From Selenomonadaceae bacterium (lineage in GTDB: Bacteria; Bacillota; Negativicutes; Selenomonadales; Selenomonadaceae), in contig JAFVEZ010000031.1 of assembly GCA_017475745.1 (NCBI GenBank), positions 1 to 64,000 of the forward strand: DNA of 64,000 nucleotides, given 5' to 3'. Numbering within the stretch: position 1 is the stretch's first letter; every line of letters begins with the position of its first letter. This document shows positions 43,604-52,692 of this stretch, piece after piece. The translations under genes and the position numbers were made by a program. The notes beneath the pieces were generated by a model. It did not search any database. It was not told the DNA's origin and saw nothing but the letters and a program-made list of their open reading frames with translations.

Positions 43604-44905
43604 TCAACCAAAATAGACAACATCAAATGAAAGAGGGATTGTATTCAACAGCATTTTAAAGAAAGATTTCTGCTCAACGTCGGTAGTAGCAACAATTTTA
43701 GATTCTGCAACCTCTTTTCCATCACATAGAACATGAACTTTGCCCACAGTATCACCTTTCTTAATCGGTGCCTTCAAGAAGGTCGGAACATCATAATCAA
43801 TCTCATAGGCTTCAGCATCGTCCTTGAAAACAGGCATTACAACTTCATTTGTCGTCTTTACAGGCATGGCGTGTTTGCGACCTGAGAGAATAGGCAGCGT
43901 ATCAATAGTCTCATTGGATTTAACGAGGGTTGAAGTCTCCACTTGAGAGAATCCGTAATCCAGCAAGGCGATTGAATCATTCCACATGTAGACACTATCG
44001 AGGACGACTGCAATTAATTGTACGCCATTTCGATTTGAAGCTGAAACCAAGCAGCGACCGGCAGCGTCAGTATAGCCGGTCTTGACGCCGTTGCCACCTT
44101 GATAGAGCCACAACATTTGGTTCTCATTCCTCAGCAGATGTGATGGATCATGAACCCAAGGGAATGTCTGTTCTTTAGTGCTAACGATCTTTTCAAAGTT
44201 AGGCAGAGAGTAACCATGTGCCGCAAGGATAGCTAAATCGTAAGCCGTGGTATAATGATTAGCGTCCGGCAAGCCATTGGCATTTGTAAAGTTAGTTCCT
44301 TTAGCGCCAAGTTCTTTGGCACGCTGTGTCATATGAGCAGCAAACTTCGGAACGCTGCCATCAACATGTTCAGCAATGGCGATTGCGGCATCATTGCCGG
44401 ATACCATCATCATGCCACTCAACAAATCACCAAGAGGTACTTTATCTCCAACTTCCAGCCAAAGGGTTGAACCTTCAGCACCAGAAGCATTTTTACTGAC
44501 CGTTACAACTTCGTCGAGGTTACCATATTCCAGCGCAGTTATTAACGTCATCATCTTTGTGGTTGAAGCTGGAAACATCTTTCGATGAGCATCACGTTGA
44601 TATATAATGTGTCCTGTTTTCGCTTCAATCACCACCGCGGAAGTTGCGGTCATATTCGGCAGCTTGTCAGTCGGTGACACCGGTTTGGTGTTTTGTATCG
44701 GTGTTATGCTATAACCCGGATTTAATCCTGACGCCGTGTTAGGTATATTCGTTGAAGGTTCAGCAATTTGCCCATTGAGTTCTGTCGAACTTTGTATCAT
44801 CTGTGACTCTGTGATTGGCTCTGCTGTTGTAGGTGAATACAGCAGCATTGTGGAAGTTACTGCCACTGTCAAAATTGACATCAAGATTTTTCTTTTTGAC
44901 CTCAT
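43604..44905 (-). CDS. D-alanyl-D-alanine carboxypeptidase (DacF/PBP5 type)
   Basis: 433 residues. N-terminal signal peptide, a Ser/Thr/Pro-rich stretch, then peptidase family S11: PASTTKMM (SxxK nucleophile), VSGNDAAI (SxN), NGVKTGYTDAAG (KTG). A C-terminal beta domain ends the protein. It trims the terminal D-Ala of peptidoglycan pentapeptides in the periplasm. ATG 44905 is preferred for its distance to GAGGTGA. Confidence 0.93.
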   Translation of the reverse strand: MRSKRKILMSILTVAVTSTMLLYSPTTAEPITESQMIQSSTELNGQIAEPSTNIPNTASGLNPGYSITPIQNTKPVSPTDKLPNMTATSAVVIEAKTGHIIYQRDAHRKMFPASTTKMMTLITALEYGNLDEVVTVSKNASGAEGSTLWLEVGDKVPLGDLLSGMMMVSGNDAAIAIAEHVDGSVPKFAAHMTQRAKELGAKGTNFTNANGLPDANHYTTAYDLAILAAHGYSLPNFEKIVSTKEQTFPWVHDPSHLLRNENQMLWLYQGGNGVKTGYTDAAGRCLVSASNRNGVQLIAVVLDSVYMWNDSIALLDYGFSQVETSTLVKSNETIDTLPILSGRKHAMPVKTTNEVVMPVFKDDAEAYEIDYDVPTFLKAPIKKGDTVGKVHVLCDGKEVAESKIVATTDVEQKSFFKMLLNTIPLSFDVVYFG

Positions 44906-45011
44906 ATCTTTCACCTCGTTTTCATATTACTTCTACATATTCTCTTCTATAAATTAGAGATTATTCCTCTATTATTCTGAAAAATTTCTGATAAAATTTG
45001 TAAAAAAATAA

Positions 45012-45027
45012 TGCGACTCTCATCGCA
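45012..45027 (-). terminator. Terminator of the GT2 gene
   Basis: TGCGA-TGAGAG-TCGCA on the minus strand followed by TTATTTTTTT. Confidence 0.75.
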
Positions 45028-45048
45028 CTATAAATATTTAATCGGAAG

Positions 45049-46296
45049 TTACTTTTCCTTCATGAAATCTTTATAACTCATCGCTCTAGTGTGTTCAGTA
45101 TGTGCCCATTCGTGGTTATTTCGATTGACAAAACCAAGGAAGATTATCGGAATCCATGAGTAAATGAAAATGGGATAGAGTAAGAGATAAAACCAAGCCT
45201 TGAGTTTTGCCTTAACTTTTACCAAAATTATCATCGGCAAAGCATATTGACCTATCATTATTGCTGTCATTAACTGTGATGGCATGAACGAATATATACT
45301 CGTGTAAAATTGTCCAACGGCAAGCTGTATGTAGCTTATCAAAATGAAGAGTGCCGACAACATCAAGAAATGTGGCTGGAGCAAGTAAATGCAGCCGTCC
45401 CAAATTCTAATATCTTTGCGGCGCCAGCCCTCAACCAACATCTTGGGAATAAATCGGTGAGCCACATCAAATTGACCTTGCGCCCAACGTTTTCTTTGAG
45501 TCCAAGACTGCTTAAAAGTCAGTGGCTTCTCATCATAAACAATAGCATCGTGTGCCCAAGTTGTCTTAATGCCTTCAGCCAGTGACTTCATGGTAAATTC
45601 CATATCCTCAGTCAGACAAGTTGCACGCCAGCCATATTTCTTAAGAATATCAATCGTTATGCACATACCCGTACCACCAAGGACCGCAGAGAGCCCTATA
45701 TTGGTTTTGGCGAGGTGTGAAACGTGGTCAATAACCCAGAAGGCGATTGCAAAGGTGCCGGAGACCCAAGTGTCATATGGATTCTTTGCATCAAGGAAGC
45801 CTTGTATAATTCTATCGCCTTTCATTAAACGATTATTCATTTCCATAAGGAATTGAGGGTGAACGAGATTGTCAGCGTCGAAAATCGCTACAGCATCATA
45901 AACAGTGCCGGACTTCTCCATCTCAAAGAGCCTGTCAAACATCCACTCAAGCGCGTAGCCTTTACTCTTCTTCTCGTTGTCGAAGCGCTCACAGACAATA
46001 GCGCCAGCTTCACTTGCAATCTTCGCAGTTTCATCAGAGCAGTTGTCAGCAATCACATAGATATCGTAGAGGTCTTTTGGATAGTTGAGATCCTGAAGAT
46101 TGTCAACAAGCTGACCAATTACCGCGTGTTCATTGTGTGCTGCAACCAAGACTGCAAATCTTTTCGCAGGTGTGGTGATCTTGTCTTCATGACGCCGCCA
46201 CATTCCACAAAATCCTATGATGAAAAAATACATCGTAAAAACAAATAGAATTATTTGCAGCGGCACCATTACTATATCAAATGGAAAAATTATCAT
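45049..46296 (-). CDS. Membrane glycosyltransferase family 2
   Basis: 415 residues: N-terminal membrane helix, GT-A fold domain, and a cluster of C-terminal membrane helices. Motifs are VLVAAHNEHAVI, IADNCSDETA, AIFDADNLVHP (DxD), CLTEDMEF (TED) and QRKRWAQGQ (Q/RxxRW). These mark a processive-type synthase such as those making poly-N-acetylglucosamine or cellulose-like polymers, but the acceptor is unknown. It has its own consensus promoter. Confidence 0.88.
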   Translation of the reverse strand: MIIFPFDIVMVPLQIILFVFTMYFFIIGFCGMWRRHEDKITTPAKRFAVLVAAHNEHAVIGQLVDNLQDLNYPKDLYDIYVIADNCSDETAKIASEAGAIVCERFDNEKKSKGYALEWMFDRLFEMEKSGTVYDAVAIFDADNLVHPQFLMEMNNRLMKGDRIIQGFLDAKNPYDTWVSGTFAIAFWVIDHVSHLAKTNIGLSAVLGGTGMCITIDILKKYGWRATCLTEDMEFTMKSLAEGIKTTWAHDAIVYDEKPLTFKQSWTQRKRWAQGQFDVAHRFIPKMLVEGWRRKDIRIWDGCIYLLQPHFLMLSALFILISYIQLAVGQFYTSIYSFMPSQLMTAIMIGQYALPMIILVKVKAKLKAWFYLLLYPIFIYSWIPIIFLGFVNRNNHEWAHTEHTRAMSYKDFMKEK

Positions 46297-46353
46297 TTAT
46301 AAATATACCTTCAAAAATCATATTAAAGTCACGAACATGTGATTAGCACTGTC

Positions 46354-46382
46354 ATTATATTAATTTACAAGGTATATGTCAA
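46354..46382 (-). promoter_or_regulatory. Consensus promoter of the GT2 gene
   Basis: Minus strand TTGACA (46377-46382), 17 bases, TATAAT (46354-46359): both hexamers match consensus exactly. Confidence 0.8.
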
Positions 46383-46427
46383 GTACAACGTAACTAATTT
46401 ACGTTAAACTCATTTGAAATTTTTATT

Positions 46428-46455
46428 TTGCATATATAGTTAATTGTAGTATAAT
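46428..46455 (+). promoter_or_regulatory. purE promoter
   Basis: TTGCAT (46428-46433), 16 bases, TATAAT (46450-46455). Confidence 0.65.
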
Positions 46456-46482
46456 ATAAAAAAAGTTGTAGGAGGACTTTGT

Positions 46483-46977
46483 ATGAAAGTGGCAATAATA
46501 ATGGGTAGTGATTCTGATTGGTCTGTAATGAAATCTGCTGTTGATACCCTTCGCAGTTTTGATATCCCTTTTGATATAACCGTGGCTTCAGCACATCGTA
46601 CACCCAATAAAGTTCGTGAATTTGTTCAAACTTCATTGGAAAACGGTGCCAAAGTCTTCATTGCTGCGGCAGGTTGTGCAGCACATTTAGCTGGTGTAGT
46701 CGCAAGCTATACAACTATGCCGGTTATCGGTGTGCCTATCAGTTCAGAGCCATTTAAGGGTTTTGACTCATTATTCTCAACCGTCCAAATGCCACCTGGT
46801 GTTCCAGTTGCGACTATGGCAGTCAATGGTGCCAAAAATGCCGCTCTTTTTGCCGTTCAAATCCTCGCTGTTGCTAATGAAGATATTCAGAAGAAGCTTG
46901 TTGACTATCGTGCAAAGATGGAAGCTGAAGTTGAAAAGAAAGCGGAAAATCTCAAAAAAGTAGTGAGCGAAAATTAA
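46483..46977 (+). CDS. purE: 5-(carboxyamino)imidazole ribonucleotide mutase
   Basis: Step six of purine synthesis: converts N5-CAIR to CAIR. 164 residues, class I. Motifs MGSDSDWSVMKSA, SAHRTPNKVREF, AAAGCAAHLAGVVAS and MPPGVPVATMAVNGAKNAA are complete. GGAGG precedes the ATG. purC follows 86 bases later with its own promoter. Confidence 0.97.
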   Translation: MKVAIIMGSDSDWSVMKSAVDTLRSFDIPFDITVASAHRTPNKVREFVQTSLENGAKVFIAAAGCAAHLAGVVASYTTMPVIGVPISSEPFKGFDSLFSTVQMPPGVPVATMAVNGAKNAALFAVQILAVANEDIQKKLVDYRAKMEAEVEKKAENLKKVVSEN

Positions 46978-46985
46978 AATATAGA

Positions 46986-47014
46986 TTGACTTTGTTTGCA
47001 TAAATCGCTAAAAT
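46986..47014 (+). promoter_or_regulatory. purC promoter
   Basis: TTGACT (46986-46991), 17 bases, TAAAAT (47009-47014). Confidence 0.6.
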
Positions 47015-47063
47015 AATAAATATAAAAGTGAGTATTAACTTTTGTTGAGAGAGGTGTAATCTA

Positions 47064-47771
47064 ATGGAAAAAGGTAAAGTCATTCACGAAGGCAAGGCTA
47101 AGATCATTCACGAGACCAGCGATCCGAATCAACTCATAATGTTCTTCAAAGACGAAGCGACTGCTCGCAATGGTGAGAAGCGCGGTACTATTAAGGACAA
47201 GGGCATCATCAACAACAAAATTAGCACATATTTCTTCAAGCTCCTCAAAGACAGAGGAATTGAAAATCACTACATCAGTACGCCAGACGCCAGGGATATG
47301 CTCGTCAAGAAGATTGAGATGATTCCGTTGGAAGTAGTTGTTCGCAATGTCTTTGCCGGAAGTCTTGCTGCACGTTTCGGCAAAGAAGAGGGCACACCTC
47401 TCTCCATGCCTATAGTTGAATTTTATTACAAGAGTGACGCTTTGGGCGATCCTATTATCAATCGCTATCATGCTATCGCACTTGAGATCGCCACATTGAC
47501 TGAACTCAATCAGATTGAACATATCGCATTCTCGATCAATGCCATTCTGAAGCAGATTCTTGACGCTAAAAATGTTGCTCTAATTGATTTTAAGACTGAA
47601 TTTGGCCGCGACGAAAAGGGCAGAATTATGCTTGGTGATGAAATTTCACCTGACAACTGTCGCTTCTGGGATAAGGACTCCAAGCGCAAACTTGACAAAG
47701 ACGTTTTCCGTCATGACCTTGGCAGCCCTGAAGAGGCTTACCAAGAGATGCTGCGCCGTCTCACGGAATAG
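47064..47771 (+). CDS. purC: SAICAR synthetase
   Basis: Phosphoribosylaminoimidazole-succinocarboxamide synthase, 235 residues, ATP-dependent addition of aspartate to CAIR. Motifs GKAKIIHETSD, GKGIINNKIS-like NNKIST, PLEVVVRNVFAGSLAARFG and LIDFKTEFGRD, LGDEISPDNCRFWD are intact. It ends in TAG. The gene directly follows purE; the rest of the pur pathway is outside the window. Confidence 0.97.
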   Translation: MEKGKVIHEGKAKIIHETSDPNQLIMFFKDEATARNGEKRGTIKDKGIINNKISTYFFKLLKDRGIENHYISTPDARDMLVKKIEMIPLEVVVRNVFAGSLAARFGKEEGTPLSMPIVEFYYKSDALGDPIINRYHAIALEIATLTELNQIEHIAFSINAILKQILDAKNVALIDFKTEFGRDEKGRIMLGDEISPDNCRFWDKDSKRKLDKDVFRHDLGSPEEAYQEMLRRLTE

Positions 47772-47801
47772 TTGGAAACTAATTTTAAAGAAATAGATTG
47801 A

Positions 47802-47855
47802 GGAGATTTTTGTTTCACTTTAGTAATTTGTGGAATGAAAGTCTCCTGATTTTTT
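47802..47855 (+). terminator. Terminator after purC
   Basis: Long imperfect hairpin AGGAGA...TTTCAC / GTGGAA...TCTCCT followed by GATTTTTTA. Confidence 0.6.
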
Positions 47856-47891
47856 ATGATATGTTAAATTAAATCTTTAAGGTATGGTAAA

Positions 47892-48449
47892 ATGCGATTG
47901 ATAGTTGGAATAAGCGGAGCCAGCGGCGCTATTATCGCCGTTGATCTTCTGCGTAAATTAAAACAGTTGGATACAGTCGAGACTCACTTGATCATCACTG
48001 AAGGTGCTGCATTGACTTTCAGGCATGAGACAGATTTTGACTTATACGACATAAAAAAGCTCGCTGACGTTGTTTATGATGTCAACGAGATAGACGCCTC
48101 TATTGCAAGTGGCAGTTTTTTAACTGATGGTATGGTGATTGTACCTTGCTCAATGAAAACTGTTGCCGGAATTGCAAGCGGTTATGCTGAAAACTTACTC
48201 TTGAGAGCAGCTGATGTCTGTATTAAGGAAAATCGCAAACTTGTGGTGGTTCCACGCGAGATACCTTTCAGTCGAATACATTTGCGAAATTTAAAAGAGA
48301 TTGCTGACAATGGAGTGGTAGTTTTACCACCTATGTTGACTTTTTACAATGTGCCTTCAACCATTCAACAACAGATTGATCATATTGTTGGAAAAATCCT
48401 CATGCAGTTTAAGCTACCATCTTCTCTTCCCGAATGGAATAATCATTAA
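47892..48449 (+). CDS. ubiX: Flavin prenyltransferase UbiX
   Basis: Makes prenylated FMN, the cofactor of UbiD-type decarboxylases; 185 residues. Motifs: GISGASGAIIAVDLL (flavin loop), PCSMKTVAGIASGYAENLLLR, VVVPREIPFS and LPPMLTFYN. No ubiD neighbour is present. It ends 12 bases before the convergent DUF927 gene. Confidence 0.93.
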   Translation: MRLIVGISGASGAIIAVDLLRKLKQLDTVETHLIITEGAALTFRHETDFDLYDIKKLADVVYDVNEIDASIASGSFLTDGMVIVPCSMKTVAGIASGYAENLLLRAADVCIKENRKLVVVPREIPFSRIHLRNLKEIADNGVVVLPPMLTFYNVPSTIQQQIDHIVGKILMQFKLPSSLPEWNNH

Positions 48450-48461
48450 TATGAAATAGAT

Positions 48462-50369
48462 TTATCTATTCTTCCAGTTCACCTTATATCTATTTGCAAT
48501 ATTATCGGTGTCGCTTTCTAAAAAGCCTTCATGTATCAATTCATTTATGATCTTTTCGGGTGAGAAGCCCGCTCTTTTCAATTCGCTCTTGAGTTTATAC
48601 TGGTATACCGTGATGTGATCGCCCTTTATTGTGCCAAAGATCGGGTCTTGTACTTTGATTAAATCATTGTTAATTAAGAAGTGTTTACGCCTACTGGAGA
48701 TAAATTCCTTTATAAATTCCTTGGCTCGATGGGAATTGCTGGTGTCTGATTCACCGACTAATTCCTTCAGTATTTTAACTGTATGGCTTTCTTGTAGTTC
48801 TTTAATGGCAATATTGATATTGACATTACGGAAGTAAACGTTAAAGATCACATCAGCAGTGTAAGCAGCCGCAAGGAAATTAATATGATCGGGAATGGCT
48901 TCCGGTCTCTTGTCTTTGAAGTCCTTCTTGAGAAATTTGTAGGTTGATTTGATATCATTAATATGATCCTTTATGGTGTCAACCCACTCACGCCCAATCA
49001 ATCCGTAATTATCATTGACAAATTCATGAGTCTCGTCTGCCAATTCACGTGGAAGAACTTCACTGCAATGAAGCTCAATCGTCCGTCTCTTCTTGCCTTG
49101 GTCGGAATTGAAGCCGGTCAAGGGCTGTTCTCCTGTTATGAGAGCGATCGTTGAGAATCTCTTCAAAGTTTCAAGCTCACCGCTCCTAGCCGTGCGCCCT
49201 TTACTGACACCTTCACCAATGATGTGAGCAAACTTATCAATATTGTCGCGTTGGAATTGATTGGTAATATTTTGAAGTTCATCAACCGCAAATGGCAGAT
49301 TATTAGAACTTACCGCCCGACGCTCCAAACTGTTGAAGGTAGAGTTAAATGTAGGGACATATTTGGGATCGCCGTAAATAGACATCGGAAACTTGATGGC
49401 ACCCGCCGTCTTACCACCACCGCTCTTGCCCCAGATACAAAGTGTCATATTTCGCATACCTATAATCTCAATGAATGATGCCGCTAATGCAGCACCAAAG
49501 GCAAGCCGCGCATGAGGGTGATTTTTGATTTTATCGTAATGGGCCAGCCACTTTTGACGACTACCTCTCGTTTGATACATTAGATTAATCTCATCGTTTT
49601 CACTGGTATCAACGATATAATCTTTGCCACTCGGCGGATATATAAAATCACTGAACTCATTGCGCCAACCTATCTTACTCACGATTTTGGTGACTGGTAT
49701 TCTATCTAGGTTGTGACGAAGCAACTCACTAATATATATTATAGTCTCACGAGCAATGACTGAATCAACACTGAGACCGTAGCGACTCAGGCTTACAAGT
49801 CTATGCTCTTCTGAGAAATCATATCTGTCGGCGGTAATAAAGTGCCAACCTTCGGAGCTGTAGACGGCGACCTTAAATTTTTCAGTCTTATCGTCGATAT
49901 TCTTGAGACGCTCAACTATAAAGAAAGGCGAATAGGCAACGAATTTCGTCATATGACTGCCATTTACCAACACTTTATCGACAACAATTCCACGAGTTGA
50001 ACAGGTGTAAGCCGAAGGTATTATAAGTTCCAAGCCATTTGGAAGAGATGGCAGATTAAATATATCTTCATTTGCAGGATTGAGTTTTATTACTTTTGAG
50101 TTCTCTTCAAATCGCCCAAATTCTCGTCGAATACGGCTGGTATATTTTCTTACAGCTTCATTGAAGAGCGTCAACGCTACTTCTTTGTGAGATTTGCACT
50201 TTGCCTTGAAGTCCGCAAAAGCCAGCTCATCATAGATCTTGCAGAGCGCTGCCGCGTTCAATATATCCTTACTCAATATAGTTTGATTGCTGAAGTCTTC
50301 AACCTTATTTAACAATTCAATCGCTTGCTGAAGATTAGCTTCTATCATTTTGTATTTTAAATCTCTCAT
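48462..50369 (-). CDS. DUF927 domain ATPase
   Basis: 635 residues. An N-terminal helical region is followed by the DUF927 ATPase core: KIGWRNEFSDFIYP, CIWGKSGGGKTAGAIKFP (Walker A), LPFAVDELQNI (Walker B), ALITGEQPLT. A C-terminal winged-helix-like tail follows. Such proteins are typical of plasmids, integrative elements and prophages, where they sit near primases. Here it stands alone between ubiX and DUF4931 with no integrase or phage gene, so it looks like a relic or solitary cargo gene. Confidence 0.8.
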   Translation of the reverse strand: MRDLKYKMIEANLQQAIELLNKVEDFSNQTILSKDILNAAALCKIYDELAFADFKAKCKSHKEVALTLFNEAVRKYTSRIRREFGRFEENSKVIKLNPANEDIFNLPSLPNGLELIIPSAYTCSTRGIVVDKVLVNGSHMTKFVAYSPFFIVERLKNIDDKTEKFKVAVYSSEGWHFITADRYDFSEEHRLVSLSRYGLSVDSVIARETIIYISELLRHNLDRIPVTKIVSKIGWRNEFSDFIYPPSGKDYIVDTSENDEINLMYQTRGSRQKWLAHYDKIKNHPHARLAFGAALAASFIEIIGMRNMTLCIWGKSGGGKTAGAIKFPMSIYGDPKYVPTFNSTFNSLERRAVSSNNLPFAVDELQNITNQFQRDNIDKFAHIIGEGVSKGRTARSGELETLKRFSTIALITGEQPLTGFNSDQGKKRRTIELHCSEVLPRELADETHEFVNDNYGLIGREWVDTIKDHINDIKSTYKFLKKDFKDKRPEAIPDHINFLAAAYTADVIFNVYFRNVNINIAIKELQESHTVKILKELVGESDTSNSHRAKEFIKEFISSRRKHFLINNDLIKVQDPIFGTIKGDHITVYQYKLKSELKRAGFSPEKIINELIHEGFLESDTDNIANRYKVNWKNR

Positions 50370-50401
50370 CTCGACTTATCCTATCTCTTGTTTCAACAGT
50401 G

Positions 50402-51166
50402 TCAAAAATATATGCTTAGAATCTCATTTGCTATGCGCTTAATATTATTAGGTAAGAAGCGGATATTGTAACCAACGAAATAGGGCGAAGTGGCGAATCG
50501 TGGTATCAATTTGGTATAAATCTGTCGACCTTTGTGATAGAAGAATATATTATAACTTGTCAAGTTTCTTCTGAAGTGATGAGTGAGGTAATGGACGCCA
50601 ATTTTGATAAAGTCAGCGAAGGTGTCGAGGTCTCCGTCAATTTTAGGTACTACATTAATCTCGCCGAAACCTATCCTGGGGCAGTTGGAGACGCTCATCT
50701 CTACACCATTGAGTTCTTTGACGACGATGCCACGCATTTCTTCAGGAAAGAAGAGCAAATCGGAGTTTAATTTTGGAAAGCCGACTAGCTGCATGTGAGG
50801 GTGTTTAATTGTGCCGCCAGACATGGGACCAAAATTCTTGAAGAATAGCACTTCTTCATATTTGCCGCTCTCCAGCAATAGTTTCCATTGCTTCAGTCCA
50901 AGTCTTATGACTTTTCGCATATGCTCTTTGGAATAATCGGGCATATCAGTATTGCACTCACGACCTTCAATGAGGACAAACTGATCGGCACCTTCGACAA
51001 CATTGTATTTATTCTTGAGAAAGATTATATCGTCATCAATTTCAATTATATCAGTAAGGTGCTCGACATCGCAAAACGGACAGTTATTTTCAGTGTGAAT
51101 GATATTTTCAGGCTTAATGGAGCCTATATCGGTGTTGAATTTAATCAAATTGATATCTCTTGACAT
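50402..51166 (-). CDS. DUF4931 HIT/GalT-like nucleotidyltransferase
   Basis: 254 residues. A CPFC zinc-like pair near residue 30 and GTIKHPHMQLVGFP (His-x-His-x-Gln as in galactose-1-phosphate uridylyltransferase and HIT enzymes) mark the fold. The gene begins with GAGGTGA at good distance. Substrate unknown. Not part of a recognisable galactose operon. Confidence 0.78.
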   Translation of the reverse strand: MSRDINLIKFNTDIGSIKPENIIHTENNCPFCDVEHLTDIIEIDDDIIFLKNKYNVVEGADQFVLIEGRECNTDMPDYSKEHMRKVIRLGLKQWKLLLESGKYEEVLFFKNFGPMSGGTIKHPHMQLVGFPKLNSDLLFFPEEMRGIVVKELNGVEMSVSNCPRIGFGEINVVPKIDGDLDTFADFIKIGVHYLTHHFRRNLTSYNIFFYHKGRQIYTKLIPRFATSPYFVGYNIRFLPNNIKRIANEILSIYF

Positions 51167-51289
51167 CTCGTCTCACCTCGTAAATAGTTTACCACAAATT
51201 TGCAGAAAATTAAATCAGGGAGAAAAATTTTCTTAAATAAAAAAGCCGCTGACATCTTTAGAGATTGCCAACGGTCATTATTACGAATT

Positions 51290-51523
51290 TTATTGAAGTC
51301 CGAGCATAGTGTCAATTTTAGTTTTGTCGAAGCCAACAACATATTCCTTGTCGTCAGGTGTGATGACGGGCACCATAGTATCTCCGCTCAAAACCTCACA
51401 TGCCTTTGCATCTTCGTCGCTGTTTTCGATGTTGTGCTCCTCAAAGTCCACATTCTTGCTCTTGAGGTACTTTTTCACCTTGTCACACCACGGACATTGT
51501 GTGATTGAGTAAACTTTTACCAT
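51290..51523 (-). CDS. Glutaredoxin-like protein (NrdH type)
   Basis: 77 residues with the redox site CPWC (10-13) in VYSITQCPWCDKVKKYL and the cis-Pro loop TMVPVITPD. Such proteins accept electrons from thioredoxin reductase rather than glutathione. It begins one base after the reductase gene ends, so the two are a reduction couple in one operon. Confidence 0.9.
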   Translation of the reverse strand: MVKVYSITQCPWCDKVKKYLKSKNVDFEEHNIENSDEDAKACEVLSGDTMVPVITPDDKEYVVGFDKTKIDTMLGLQ

Positions 51524-51524
51524 T

Positions 51525-52463
51525 TTAATTCACCTCTCTCAACTTTGCAATGTATTTTTCAGCCAACAGAGCAGCAGTGGTACCGTCGGAAGCTGCCGTC
51601 GTCAACTGATGTATTTCCTTCTCTCTAATGTCACCAGCAGCAAAGACACCATCAAGATTTGTTCTACAGTCTTCACCCGCCAAGATGTGTCCACGCTTGC
51701 TGAGTTTGATCTGATCTTTGAACAGAGCAGTATTAGGCTCCACACCGATATTGACGAAGATTGCGTCAACGTCCAGCAAGCTTGAAGATTGGGTATTTTT
51801 ATCCAGAATTTCAATCTTTCTGAGTCTTGTGTCACCGAGTAATTTGGTGATTTCGGTCTCCAGCATTATCTCAATTTTGGAATTTTGCTTGACTTTTTCT
51901 TGAGTTATTTCGTCAGCACGGAACTGTGAACGATGAACCAAATAGAGTTTTGAAGCATACTTGGTTAGGAAGAGTGCTGCATCGAGAGCTGCATTGCCAC
52001 CACCCATGACAGCTATGATTTTATCTTGATACATGTGACCGTCACAAAGTTCGCAGTAATGAACGCCACGATTAGCAAATTTAGACTCTTCAGCAAGTGG
52101 GAGTTTGCGGCGATTCATACCAGTTGCAAGAATGACTACCGGTGTCTCATAGATGTAGTTAGCAGTTTCAACCAGCTTGGTCTCATTTTGAAGCTCCAGT
52201 CTTTCAATAATATCAAACTCATCAACCACAGCACCAACATTTTCTGCCTGCTTCTGAACAGTCTCAATGAGTTCTTTTCCAGTGACAGTCATAAATCCCG
52301 GATAGTTTTCAATACCAGTGGCATTTGCAATCTGTCCGCCGACTATTGCATTTTCGAGGACAATGGTATTGAGATTCATTCTTCCGGCATAGAGCGCAGC
52401 AGTCAATCCCGCCATTCCTGCGCCAATTATCACAATATCTTTTTTAACAGAAGTTTTCTCCAT
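51525..52463 (-). CDS. trxB: Thioredoxin reductase-like flavoprotein
   Basis: 312 residues. FAD motif VIIGAGMAGLTAALYAGR, redox pair CELC (in GVHYCELCDGHMY), NAD(P) motif MGGGNAALDAALFLTKYA, and GVFAAGDIRE near the end. The active-site spacer is EL where classical TrxB has AT. The partner is the glutaredoxin-like protein encoded next. The promoter matches consensus exactly. Confidence 0.92.
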   Translation of the reverse strand: MEKTSVKKDIVIIGAGMAGLTAALYAGRMNLNTIVLENAIVGGQIANATGIENYPGFMTVTGKELIETVQKQAENVGAVVDEFDIIERLELQNETKLVETANYIYETPVVILATGMNRRKLPLAEESKFANRGVHYCELCDGHMYQDKIIAVMGGGNAALDAALFLTKYASKLYLVHRSQFRADEITQEKVKQNSKIEIMLETEITKLLGDTRLRKIEILDKNTQSSSLLDVDAIFVNIGVEPNTALFKDQIKLSKRGHILAGEDCRTNLDGVFAAGDIREKEIHQLTTAASDGTTAALLAEKYIAKLREVN

Positions 52464-52500
52464 GAAATCACTCCCATACAGTAAAATAGAAGATACTCTA

Positions 52501-52528
52501 ATTATACTTTAACTTTTACTTGTGTCAA
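52501..52528 (-). promoter_or_regulatory. Consensus promoter of trxB-glutaredoxin
   Basis: Minus strand TTGACA (52523-52528), 16 bases, TATAAT (52501-52506). Confidence 0.8.
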
Positions 52529-52549
52529 GTGGCAAATATATAAATGCAA

Positions 52550-52576
52550 AAGACCGATCATTGATAGGTCGGTCTT
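52550..52576 (-). terminator. Terminator after rseP
   Basis: AAGACCGA...TCGGTCTT hairpin followed on the minus strand by TTTTGC; symmetric, so it could act in both directions. Confidence 0.7.
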
Positions 52577-52692
52577 TGTTATACTATATTATGTACATTG
52601 TCGACGGCGGCTTCCTCAAATTCATGAATTGGTTGATCTTCATTATGAAGCTCATCATGCTGATTCTGACTATCCTCATGTATCTTAACCAA

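Noticed and set aside
48462-50369. Prophage or integrative element around the DUF927 gene
   Set aside because: No integrase, primase, structural or conjugation genes and no flanking repeats were seen; the neighbours are ordinary genes.
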